From assembly GCF_040869045.1 (NCBI RefSeq), contig NC_090321.1, positions 180,019,596 to 180,083,595 on the forward strand: 64,000 nucleotides of DNA, read 5' to 3'. The position numbers were made by a program, and so were the translations under genes. The stretch is from Eurosta solidaginis (lineage: Eukaryota; Arthropoda; Insecta; Diptera; Tephritidae). Under the pieces are notes generated by a model. The model was not told the DNA's origin, ran no database searches, and was given only the letters and a program-made list of their open reading frames with translations. Position 1 is the stretch's first letter, and every line of letters starts with the position of its first letter. Of the stretch, positions 11,606 to 21,573 are shown piece after piece.

Positions 11606-11918
11606 ATCAAAACACTTGATTGGATAGTTCTCACAATATTTATATGAACGACCCTGAAATCCACGGCCGTGACAGTAACATAAAGTAATTCTTTTTATAC
11701 ATTTTTCTCCGTTTTTAAGAAAGTTATTTCTATAACCAAGGAAAAAAATTTTAGTTTTTGAGAAAATTGCTTGTCCAGATTAAGGGAAGTGTTTCTACGG
11801 CGCAAAATCAATCCCATTTTTCCTTTGCTTTCAGGAATTTTTAGGATTTTTTACTTAGCAACTATTGACCGTTATTGTTGGTTGAATTCCTTGTTCAACA
11901 ATGCTTAGAAGATCAATA

Positions 11919-12145
11919 GGCGGCCGCCGTGGTGTGAGGGCAGCGTGCTCAGCCTACCACACCGTAGATCCTGAGTTCACGCCCCGTAAAAAGCAACATC
12001 AATTAGAAGAAAATTTTTCTAACGAGTCGCCCCTCGGCAGTGTTTGGCAAGCACTCCGAGCGTACTTCTGCCATGAAAAGTTTCTCAGTGGAAACTCATT
12101 TTGCAGATACAGTTCGGAGTCGGCATAAAACAAATAGGTCCCACA
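11919..12145 (+). repeat. tRNA-headed SINE, 3'-truncated
   Basis: It begins GGCGGCCGCCGTGGTGTGA, has a B-box-like GAGTTCACGCCCC and the family body (CTCGGCAGTGTTTGGCAAGC, TTCGGAGTCGGCATAAAAC). It stops near AGGTCCC, about 100 bp short of the 3' end seen at 49202. No target duplication was found. Confidence 0.8.
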
Positions 12146-13560
12146 ACTTGTATTAAGCGCTTTTAATTGGAAATTTGTTTCATCAATATTTAACCGTATG
12201 AGCTTGATTTGCCCCGAGCGAGGCTACCTCCTGATCCAGGAGCCGTGGCTGAGCAGTAGAAGTGACAAAATGTTCGGGGTTGAGGTCGGCAGGCTAAAAT
12301 CTGTTGGTGCACGTTGGCAGGTGGGTCAATGTCCGTGTGCCAGCTAAATAAGAGATTTAAGTTTTTCCGCTCTCTACTTTCAGTAATGACGACGCTACAA
12401 CTATTAACCATGCCATAGACCATGTGCCACCAGCAGTCACCTACGATATCAGACTCGAGCCTAAATTGAGAGGAGTTAACATGATTTTTGGTGCAAAAGC
12501 GAACCTCCCCATAGCATCTGAGGTAGCTTGGTTACCAATTAGAGATATGAGTATTTACTTATTTTTATTGTAGATGAGGGGCTCTGTCTAGAAATCGGTG
12601 GCAACGACCCGACTTTTGTTAGAGCAGTAAGGGAGGTGCTTTGGACGTGGCATGCAGTGAATTGCTGAAACTTTTATCAAGGTAAGCGGTTTTTACCGAT
12701 CATTCTTTTTCTGATCAATGATATATGCAGTTCTCTGTTAATTTAGTTAGTCCTAGAAAAAGTTTTGGATACGGTAGAAGCAAAAAACTGGTACTTTTGC
12801 TGTAGGAACTTAGAGCAACTAAAACTGCAATAGATGTCTCGATAGACCTCTGAAGATAATAACGGCTTTTAACAGCTTTGGCTTTTGAAAACTTATAGGA
12901 GAATGGTGGACCTCCTTAGTGGACAGCATCACTTGACCACCTTAGAGCCTGAAAAGACAGTTCTTCAAGAGAGCTAGTAGTAGTAAACCATCCGCCCTAC
13001 AAGGTGCATTTGAGGACATAAAATCAGCATGGGCAGCTTCTGCTAAGAAGTGAAAAGCTGAAAGTGCTTTAGGTAGATGAATGATAGTTCGGCTTTATGT
13101 AATGAGGCTGTTAAAAGGCACGCTCTCTGCACTGTCGGCTGATATTGGCTCCGTAGGAATGCCTGTGTGGTCTAATCTTTCAAGCAAAATAAAACTTCAA
13201 ACACGGGTGTGCTGGTTATTATCGGCTTCGCAGCATACCTATTACAAGGATAGCCCACAGATCGGTCGTAAAAAAACTATCCTTCAAAATATCGAAAGCC
13301 CTGTTTCTTTCGCATTAAAGATGGCAATATTTGTCGGTAGCAAATACCTGGACACACTGCGAACATAACGGAACTACTTCTGCAGGGATTGACTGAACAG
13401 TAATCTGTTCTGGAAACTTAATGTAGGGTATGGGGCTAGGAAGATTTTGGTTGCGTTGTACTGCTAGCAGCAAGAGCTAGAGTTAGTATCTGCACAGTGA
13501 ATAATACTGGTTGGAATCGCGGCTCTCTGCAATCATAACCCAACTTGGTCAGTTCCATGT
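12146..13560 (+). other. Possible decayed retroelement, many stops
   Basis: A short plus-strand reading around 12228-12251 (LLIQEPWL) resembles the start of an APE-type LINE endonuclease. The rest is broken by stops and I could not follow any domain. A 95-codon open frame at 13081-13368 is unrecognised. Confidence 0.3.
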
Positions 13561-14377
13561 TATGGGTTATATTATCCTTAGTTCAGCTATTTCATCATTC
13601 TTAGCAACTTCGCCAATTATATCGAGTATTTTAGTTTCGATATTACTTTAATCGAGTACCAAAACTATAATTTTAGGTTCGATATCATTATTAAAATTGT
13701 CATTTTGTCTTCATCGTTGGTTTATCATCAAATACAGTAACATCCGAGATTTAGAAAAAAGTTTTACTCAAAATGAGAGGACTTCGGTTCGGTTCTGAGC
13801 CTGGAGTGGGACTAACGATATTTTTTTATTTAACAATTATTTAGTTCCCTTTTTTGTTTAGTTAATTTTAACAGAGGTTCGTGCAGTGCTTAGTTAATCG
13901 GAATTAGTGTTGCCACCTGTCAACCATTTGAGAAAGAATAGTATTTCTTCAGATGCTATTTAGATTGCAAAATTTTTTGTTCAATAGATCTTACTGCAGT
14001 AGAGTAGTTGAGTATATATGTTATATATAAGTAGCAAGAGAGAAGGTGAAAGGTTGAGAAAATTTAAGTTAGAGAGAAAGTGAGTTTTCATATAGCTTAT
14101 GAGGTGTAAACTGTCCTTTAGCATTACTAGAGCAAATAGCAACAGATTAGCTGAACCAAAAAGAATTGTGAGTATGCAAAAAGCGCGTGTTAAACGAATG
14201 AAGAATAGAAAAAATAATTGTAATTAAAAACGGAAGTAGTTTTAAGAAATATATTAGTTAAGTTGTAAAAAAAAAAAACAAGAACAAAAAAATTATACCT
14301 ACAGATTTAAAAATTTAATGTAGTAAATATGTATTTAGTAGGTATAAATCATACTTTTAGCCTTTGATCATCATTAC
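13561..14377. other. AT-rich intron sequence, nothing recognised
   Basis: Contains poly-A/T runs. No repeat family or coding signal was identified. Confidence 0.5.
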
Positions 14378-14532
14378 CTTCTTGAATTCGATAAATCATA
14401 AAACATTGCTAAAAAATGATTTATTGGTCGCTTAATGACTTTCTGTGGTTTTTTTCGTCCCAATTTTTTCATGGCGGTGTAATAGTGTTTTTGAGATTCG
14501 GTGAGAAACATTTCCAACACTCCTCCTTCATA
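14378..14532 (-). CDS. NaCP60E: NaCP60E exon 20: domain III-IV linker (inactivation gate)
   Basis: Residues 2060-2111, [18 protein letters not shown] ... KPQKVIKRP ... YDLSNSRR. The hydrophobic triad is MFL (2067-2069), where vertebrate sodium channels have IFM and Para has MFM. It is too short to stand out as an open frame but agrees with the family throughout. The donor is GTAATG. Confidence 0.95.
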
Positions 14533-16134
14533 CTATGGAACGATGAAAGTAAATGTTTTTTTATGTTTAATTTTTACATATACATATAAACAACATACAT
14601 TTTTTAGGTTTTTAGTAACTGTGTAAAATGTGTATGCGTGTGTGTGTGAGTAAAACCAGTTATATGTACATATGTATGTATATTTAAACATTAATACACT
14701 GAAGCAAATTTTTTTGTAATGTTTGAAATTACTTTTCGGTCAATGTTACCACTCTTGCCTAAAAGTAGTTTCTTGGAAATTTTTTGTATTTACAGTGACG
14801 GACAACTAAATAAAACCATACTGGAATTTTCTTTACATTTTATTTCTATTTACGGAACTTAAAATATTGCACACATAAATATCTCGCTCCCAAGTTGTGC
14901 GCAGGTACACATAAAAATTCGAACCAATAAAAAAACAAGGCAACGCCGGGGTGGCCAAAGAAGGGTCCTCTGGCCCTACATCCGGAAAATTCTGCCTCCG
15001 CGGGATATAATAACCCAAGGGTTGAGGTTGATTGACTTTTCCGCAGCTCGAAACATTGTTGGTCATCTGCAGTTTCAGCATAAAAGGACATTTGACCTGA
15101 CAATGTAACAGAGTGGTGGAAGGACGAAACATAAAGCCGAACTGTATGAGTGTGAAATCTTTATACTTTGACTGATAGGAACAATGCCCATTAATTCTTT
15201 CACAATATAAGGGGTGCTCTTATGGTAATACCTCGGTTCAAGAATGACAAAGCGCTGGGTAATGACGAACTATCCGCCAAGTTGTTTAAATTTGCTAAAG
15301 AGCAAACATAAATTCGTATCCAAAATATGGTCGAAGGAGTACATGCCTCCAGATTGGTAGTGAGCTCTGCCCAATGCACAAGAAAGGCAACTTAACATCG
15401 CATAAACTTTAAGTTCTATCTATCTATCGGACGCATATTTGAGAGCGGATGTAGGGGGTGTCCTATAATAAGTTAGGGGAGGCGAGTGGTAGAAAATTTT
15501 ATCACTTTCGGTCTCCTTCTTTTTATAGCGATAAAGACCCACCACTAAGGTTTTGGGGAGTGCTGGCGATGTTGCTGATCCTTTACCGAAATAGATCCGG
15601 CACGTATGGGAAATACCTTTGAAACTTCTAGGCCATTCATCCCTCCAATCCCTAGTTCCGTGCGCAACTTGGAATCGCCAGGGTCCCGTCTGTTAAATAT
15701 GTGATGATACACTCAAATTTGTAAAAGGATTCGCCTCGGGTTGGTGATGTTGACAGTTTTGTTGGAGGTGTGAGCTATTAAGCTTTGTATTAAATTTAAC
15801 AGTCCCTTGAACATCAACAAACCCTTGAATCTGGAGTGACTTTTTGCCTTTGTGTATATATATTTAAGTTATTAGTTAAAGCATTGTTGATAGGATTTAA
15901 GGAATATTTATACACTAGTTATGAAAGACCACAGATTTTTTCAATGTATTTTCGGAATTTTTTTATATTTTGTTTACTAATAATTATACTTTGATAAATA
16001 CGTAATTGTGTTTATAATATTTTGTAGGTGTTAGAAATTTGAAATTGAAGTCACAGGGTTTAAGATTTGTGAAAAAAATAAATATTGTTGGCACCAAACC
16101 TGCTTGTCATACGCCATGAGCCGGTCACACTTAC
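14533..16134. other. 1.6-kb intron between exons 19 and 20
   Basis: Apart from the dispersed repeat at 15533-15765 I see AT-rich sequence and a moderately GC-rich patch at 14930-15130 with two overlapping short minus-strand open frames that match nothing I recognise. Confidence 0.5.
15533..15765 (-). repeat. Dispersed (CAA)n-ended repeat family, copy 1
   Basis: Shares AGCGATAA...GGTTTTGGGGAGTG..GCGATGTTG, GATCCGG.ACGT and CTTCTAGGCCAT blocks with 49611-50031, 52265-52580 and 56260-56602. It lacks the (TTG)n end. Probably the 3' region of a non-LTR element, but no coding part is present. Confidence 0.6.
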
Positions 16135-16431
16135 CTTCTTCTTGAGCATATTAAAGTTATCGATAATAACTCCAATAAATAGATTGAGTGTAAAGAATGA
16201 GCCGCATACAATGAAGATAACAAAATAGATGTAGGCATAAAGATTGGCTTCGCGTTGCGGCTGTAGATCGACACCGCGCGCATCCACTGCATCGGCCATT
16301 ACCTCCATCCAACCCTCAAAGGTGGCCACTTGCAGCAATGCTAAGTAGCCCATGCCTACATGATCGAAAGTGATCTTCGAATTGATCCATGTGTAGTTCT
16401 GCTTAATGCACTCATCTCGGTCGTTCACTTC
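16135..16431 (-). CDS. NaCP60E: NaCP60E exon 19: domain III pore loop and S6
   Basis: Residues 1961-2059. The pore reads [14 protein letters not shown] with E1999 (GAG at 16315-16317) where Para has lysine; this single substitution separates DSC1-type from sodium channels. IIIS6 follows ([26 protein letters not shown]). Phase 0 at both ends; donor GTAAGT. Confidence 0.97.
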
Positions 16432-16705
16432 CTGATTGTGGGAAAAAGAGTTAAAATTAAGTAAAGCTTACATAGACTGTTTAAAAAAAAATATATTACG
16501 AAGAGTAACAAAATTGTACACTGTAAAAAATAGAGCTACATTGTACTTCTTGTGTGCAACGTCAAAAAATGTTTTATGGGGTTTGTATTAGTTTTCATAG
16601 TAGTAATTGGTGTAAGTTTTGCCTTCTGTTCTTTTTCTTTGATGTTATTATTATTATTATTTCCTTTTTGTTTTCTTAATACTTTTCTCCATTTCGTTTA
16701 CTAAC

Positions 16706-16880
16706 CGTCACTGGCAGCAATTCACCATCTTCATCAATGCATTTGAAAAATTTACCACCAAAAAATTGTACACCCATTATGGAAAATATTAACCAAAATA
16801 CTAAACAAACTAAAAGTACATTAAAAATTGACGGTATTGCATACATGAGAGCATTTACTACAATTCGCATTCCTTGCCAC
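16706..16880 (-). CDS. NaCP60E: NaCP60E exon 18: domain III S4-S5 linker and S5
   Basis: Residues 1902-1960, [19 protein letters not shown] then IIIS5 ([21 protein letters not shown]) and [12 protein letters not shown]. The acceptor is TCTATTCCAG and the donor GTTAGT. Confidence 0.95.
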
Positions 16881-18440
16881 CTGGAATAGAAATAAAACGA
16901 AACATATTCATAAAATATTATGGGGGATATGCGTTATATATTTACATATGTATGCATTTCTTGTTTTATTGATTTTAATATATTTTTTTTTTTTTGTTTT
17001 TTTGGAGGACATTAATGTAATTGTAGGACTGAGCGGGCTGTTAATGATCTAAGGAATATAATGAAGCTAATTATTTTTGTCAATTACGTACGAACAGTCA
17101 AAATGCAACGAGGTGTTCGTAGACACAAAACAGACGTTCCAATTATGTAGATTCAGTTCTATTTTTTACGCCGGGTTTGCATTTCTTGTTTGAATATTTC
17201 AACTTTTTCATTAGTCACATGTTGACTTGTGCCGTTTCGCGATAACACGTTCACGCCTCTTTGTAGTTTGACAGTAATTCGTATTCAACTTTATTTTAGA
17301 CATACATTTCGAGGAAAATCAAGTAATGCACTCTGTACAAAGCAATTAACTTAGATTTGTTTAGAGAAAAATATACATATGTACGTAGTAGGTATCTATA
17401 ACTTAAAGCTCGTGAAATTTGACTCAGAACAGCTAACAATAAAACCTTGTAAACCTTTTTAGAATCACGAAGAACAACATGATAATATAGTTTTGTAAGC
17501 CAACTTAACCGGTTTTCAAGAACTGCGCGAGAATATTGGCTCAAAATTAAACTTTGCTCCAAAAAATTTATCTTATCATGACATTTTTATCTATTAGCAA
17601 TACATGTATTGAACAAAAGCAAAATCCTTTGTCCTTGTATATTATTATACCCAGCTTTACTTGTATGTGTTATTGGGCTGTAATCGTGGAAAGGAATCAA
17701 GCTAGAAAAAACTTCCGTATATAAAAATTATCAGAGTAGGACGAGATTTTTATTGGATCATGTCCTTCTGTCCGTTCGTCCGCAAGTTAACACTACAAAT
17801 GGAGCAATATCAACCTATAACTCAGCGCTACAGTATTTTTGCTTTCAAAAATGTTAAAGTCGATTCTAATAGGAATTTTCCGGGATGAAATCTGATCCTC
17901 GAAATCTCTGATTCGCTCTTGTATTCAAGATAGTTGGGCTTAAAGAAGCGGAAAAGTCTTTAACTTTTGTCGTTGCAGTATGTCTGTATTAAGCCATTGA
18001 TCCCGAAAACATTTTGCAATCTCCGGGTTTCGGCATTTGAAAATGACAATCCCTGTACCACGGGTTTTATTTGGATCATCCAGAGACTGTTAATTTTGAA
18101 TTTTGGTTCAAAGATGATTATGTAACATATACAAATATGAGTAGTTCAAAAAAACCATTTATTAGAAAAATGTCAGTTTCCTTTGAAATCGAATCATACT
18201 TGACCAGGAAAAGAGGATTTCATATGGTTTGAAATTGAAACATAGACAAATAAACCAACCAAAAATATGTTAATTTGCAATATGAAGAAAAAATACGAAG
18301 ATATCCCGAAATCCCGTGATTATTTTATGCAATCCCGGGACTTCGGGATCGGGACTCTCTGCACTCGATACCTTAGTCTGCACGCATTGGGAGGTATAAA
18401 TGCTTAAACACGGACTCTTAATAGACCAAATCAACAAAAA
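16881..18440. other. Start of the 8.5-kb intron between exons 17 and 18
   Basis: AT-rich sequence with no coding signal; it contains the INE-like relic at 17640-17800. Confidence 0.5.
17640..17800 (-). repeat. Divergent INE-1/mini-me-like 3' end
   Basis: On the minus strand it reads GTTAACTTGCGGACGAACGG, CATGATCCAA, a TATATA patch and AAAGCTGGGTATAAT. This is the order of motifs at the 3' ends of the other INE-like copies but much diverged. Its 5' part was not found. Confidence 0.45.
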
Positions 18441-19160
18441 CACTGCGTTACAAAACGAGCTTTAGTTCTGTCCTATGAACCAAATATACTTTTTCAGGAA
18501 GGGGAGAAAAAAATAAGAATACAAGTGTATCGGCGATTTTCGTGTACACGTCAGATTTTTCTTATGTATAAAGTATAAAGCTCGTAGTGTCCGTCTGTCC
18601 GCTTGTGTGAAAGACTTTGGATCGATTTTTAACCATTTTTCCGTGATCCAAGCGAGCTGAATTTTTGCAGGCAGACTCGTGGAAATGTCTGTACCACGTC
18701 AGGTTTTTAAAAAAATAGATTTTTATCAATTCACAGATTTTCTGAATTAAAAAAAAAAAAAAAACAAAGAACATTTTTCCTTCTTTTTCGGCTTAACTTG
18801 AAGGGACTCCAAATTTTCAAACTACTAAAGCGTTCCGGAAAAATAAAAATATTTTTTTAACCCATCCTACTCCATATATTTTATTTGTAGTTTATCAATA
18901 GTAGCTTTCTAACACTAAACTGTTTATGACTTTTACAACACTTACAGCTGGTATGACAGATGAAACATTGAATTGATTGCACAATCAATATTCCATCATT
19001 TAAATTCGTTTAATTCATTGTTTGATACAACACACTCTGTGCCGTTTGTGTGTTTGTTCCGATCAGCTGACAGTTGCGCTACTAGGAGACGTATACTTTG
19101 ACAATTGTTTTAAGTTCTGTTGTGCGAAAACGTATTTCTATATATTTCAACTGAGAAAAA

Positions 19161-19481
19161 ATGCAGTGCCCGACTCGAAATAACTTTTGTTACGTTTATG
19201 GCTTATTCGCACCAAGTAAGAATCTTAAAAATATTACGAAAACAGTGTGTAATTCGTTTCAGAAAATATTCAAGACTGCTTATGTTCCTTACTTTTGGTA
19301 TACTACGGAAGTCGTGTGCGACTATTGCTATAGAAATTTATGCAAGTTTACTGATGAACTGATGATGGATGAGGTGATACAGACATTTCCTGCCCGCAAA
19401 AATTCAGCTCGATTAGATCACGGAAAAAGTGTTAAAAAACTAACCAAAGTCTTTCACACAGCTTTCAAGCAAGTTTACTGA
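19161..19481 (+). pseudogene. Unrecognised 106-codon open frame with cysteine pairs, inside the composite
   Basis: The first part (about residues 8-60: NNFCYVYGLFAP ... VVCDYCYRNL) has the look of a small zinc-binding domain, FCYxCG...CDYC, seen in repeat-borne proteins of arthropods. The second cysteine of the first pair is tyrosine. From about codon 62 it runs into the tandem duplication at 19345-19592, so the C-terminal half is noncoding repeat. The function cannot be named. Confidence 0.35.
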
Positions 19482-19592
19482 TGGGCTGATGATGGATGAG
19501 GTGATACAGACATTTCTTGCCCGCAAAAATTCAGCTCAATTGGATCACGGAAAAAGTGTTAAAAATCGAACCAAAGTCTTTCACGCGGACAG
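19345..19592. repeat. Two tandem copies of a ~124-bp unit
   Basis: 19345-19467 and 19468-19592 share AAGTTTACTGATG..CTGATG, GATACAGACATTTC.TGCCC and GATCACGGAAAAAGTGTTAA. The second copy ends in a GGACAGACGG motif. Inverted relatives lie at 18562-18690 near the left end of the same composite. Confidence 0.75.
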
Positions 19593-19849
19593 ACGGATAC
19601 TACGAGCTTTATACTATAACGTAGCGTTACAATAACGTAACCCCCTGTATTTCCTTATTCACTTAAACCTGAACCTCCCTGTTGTTAATTTTCTATAGCA
19701 TAGCCAACAACACTTGTACTTATTCTTTTATAGCATAGCCAACAACCACTGATAGCAAACCAATGAAAATCACAATAATGGTGTGTTGACTTCTCAACCA
19801 GTTTGCGGCACCACCCATATAAACATCGAATTTTCATTTTTGCAATTCA

Positions 19850-21350
19850 GTCCTCGCAGGTGAGCCAGCGGGAGTAGTTGTCTTTTTGAAGACAAAATTG
19901 GCACTCCGGCTAGCTAGCTGAGTGGAAGGGGGCGCTGTCATGGCGCGGGTCACCCTCCACCAGAGTTGGACGACGCGAGTAGTGTCTTCGGACTATCCTT
20001 CCCTCCGTCGCCTACCTCGGTGTTGAGCGGCCCACTGCCTTAATGACCAAATAACCCCCCTCCCCCGCGGCTCGGACTGAGCGGAAGGGGCGCTGTCATG
20101 GCGCGAGTCACCCTTCACCTGGGCTGGACGACGCGAGTGGTGTCTTTGGACTATCCTTCCCTCCGTCGCCCACTTCGGTGTTGAGCGGCCCGCTGCCTTA
20201 ATGACCAAATAACCCCCCCTCCCCCTCAGCTCTGGTTTTAGTAGGCTGGCCGGAGCAGAGGAACCACTCCCTCTAGTTAGCTGGGGAGAAGAGGGTGCGG
20301 CCGTAGCGCGAGTCACCCCTGCTGCACCAAGATGACGCGAGTGGTGTCTTCGGACTACCCTTCCCTCCGTCGTCCTGGTCTGGTAAGGAATAACTCGCCG
20401 CCCGAACGACAGCACGACCCCCACTCCGCAGCTCTGGTTTCGGCCGTGAGCCGATGCGTGCGCACAAGGGGCTTCCGCTGTGCCGTTAAGGTGCACTTCC
20501 CCTCCGCCACGGGTCGACCCACGGCTGTCTCGGCTGGTACACCCCACTCCCCTTACGCTCCTTCTACTAGTGTGCAAGTAGGGAGGCGGGGAGTCCAGCG
20601 GTGAAACCAGCACTAACCCGAGTCCTCGCGGTCTCTTCCCCAGGTCACCGACTGCCCTACTATCTGCCGAAGACTGCCGATCCCGCCAACACCATCAACC
20701 GACCCCGCCCGGAACGTGCCGCCGCTGTCCAGGTAAACCCCATCGCCAGCCTACTTCCCCTCTCTCCCCAGCCCTGGTACACGCTCCGTAGCCCACCGCC
20801 GCTGCCGTCGCATCGTCGCCCCTCTGGTGCCGCCGCTGCTTCCATCCCGCCGGTGCTACGCCGACCGTTAGCCGTCCGCCATACTACTGCCGTGCCCATC
20901 CCGCCTTGCTGGTGCCGCCGCCGCCCCACTAACCGTTGGTCGTTCGCCGTCCTACCGCCGTTAAGCTGCTGCGTCCGTCACGCCGCTGCAACGACGACCG
21001 TTGGCCGTCTGCCATCCTACCGCCGTTAAGCCGCTGCATCCGTCCCGCCGCTGCTACGACGACCGTCTGTCGTTCGCCGTCCTACCGCCGTTAAGCCGCG
21101 GCATCCGTCCCGCCGCTGCTACACTAGCCACTGGCCGCTTGCCATCCTACCGCCGTTAAGCCGCTGCTTCTATCCCGCTGCTGCTTCCGTACCGCCGTAC
21201 GAGTCCGTCCGTTACCCGACCGTTCAACCGCCCTACCGAACCTCCTCTACTCCAACGACCGTTAGCCGCCGCTCCGCCCCCTCGCCATCTTGCGACGGAA
21301 AGCTGCTGTCCGCCTAATATCTCCAGCCGTGTGTGCGTGTGTTCATAACA
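19850..21350. repeat. GC-rich tandem-repeat block
   Basis: Markedly GC-rich against AT-rich surroundings. 19932-20310 holds three copies of a block containing GCGAGTCACCC and TCGGACTATCCTTCC, at spacings of about 159 and 205 bp. 20950-21210 holds four copies of a unit containing TCCTACCGCCGTTAAGC, at exactly 65-bp spacing (20950, 21015, 21080, 21145). Open frames of up to 206 codons run through both strands but look like products of GC richness, not genes. Confidence 0.7.
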
Positions 21351-21573
21351 CATAAATATCGTGTATTTATTCAGTAGGCGTTTGTGGGACCTTTACTCGA
21401 CTCTGGATTGACTGAGCGTTACCCCAGCCTTAGACAAAACCCACCTCATAACACATAAAAAAAATGCTGACGTGTACATGAAAATCGCCGATACACGTGT
21501 ATTTTTATTTTTTCTCCCTTTTCCGAAAAAGTATATTTCGTTCATAGGGCAGAATGTGTGTAACGCGGTCAAA

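Larger units (their letters stand above)
18441..21573. mobile_element. 3.1-kb composite with about 110-bp terminal inverted repeats
   Basis: The left arm 18441-18555 and right arm 21465-21573 are inverted copies of each other. Shared blocks, read inward, are GCGTTAC, CCTATGAAC.AAATATACTT, GGGAGAAAAAA, GTGTATCGGCGATTTTC and GTACACGTCAG. Inside lie a second inverted pair (18562-18690 against 19490-19605), a broken open frame (19161-19481), and a GC-rich block (19850-21350). No target duplication was recognised. It may be a foldback-type DNA element that received a later insertion. Confidence 0.6.

Noticed and set aside
11919..12145. A functional tRNA gene
   Set aside because: It has box A and B-like sequences but cannot fold a full cloverleaf, and it continues into a SINE body shared by dispersed copies.
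14793..15132. CAGTGACGGACAACTAAATAAAACC at a TA as one end of a Tc1/mariner element
   Set aside because: It resembles such an end, but no inverted partner or transposase relic was found nearby.
20273..21029. Several open frames of 64-206 codons on both strands in the GC-rich block
   Set aside because: They overlap on both strands, follow 65-bp and ~159-bp repeats that change frame, and encode arginine/proline/alanine-rich sequence expected from GC-rich DNA.
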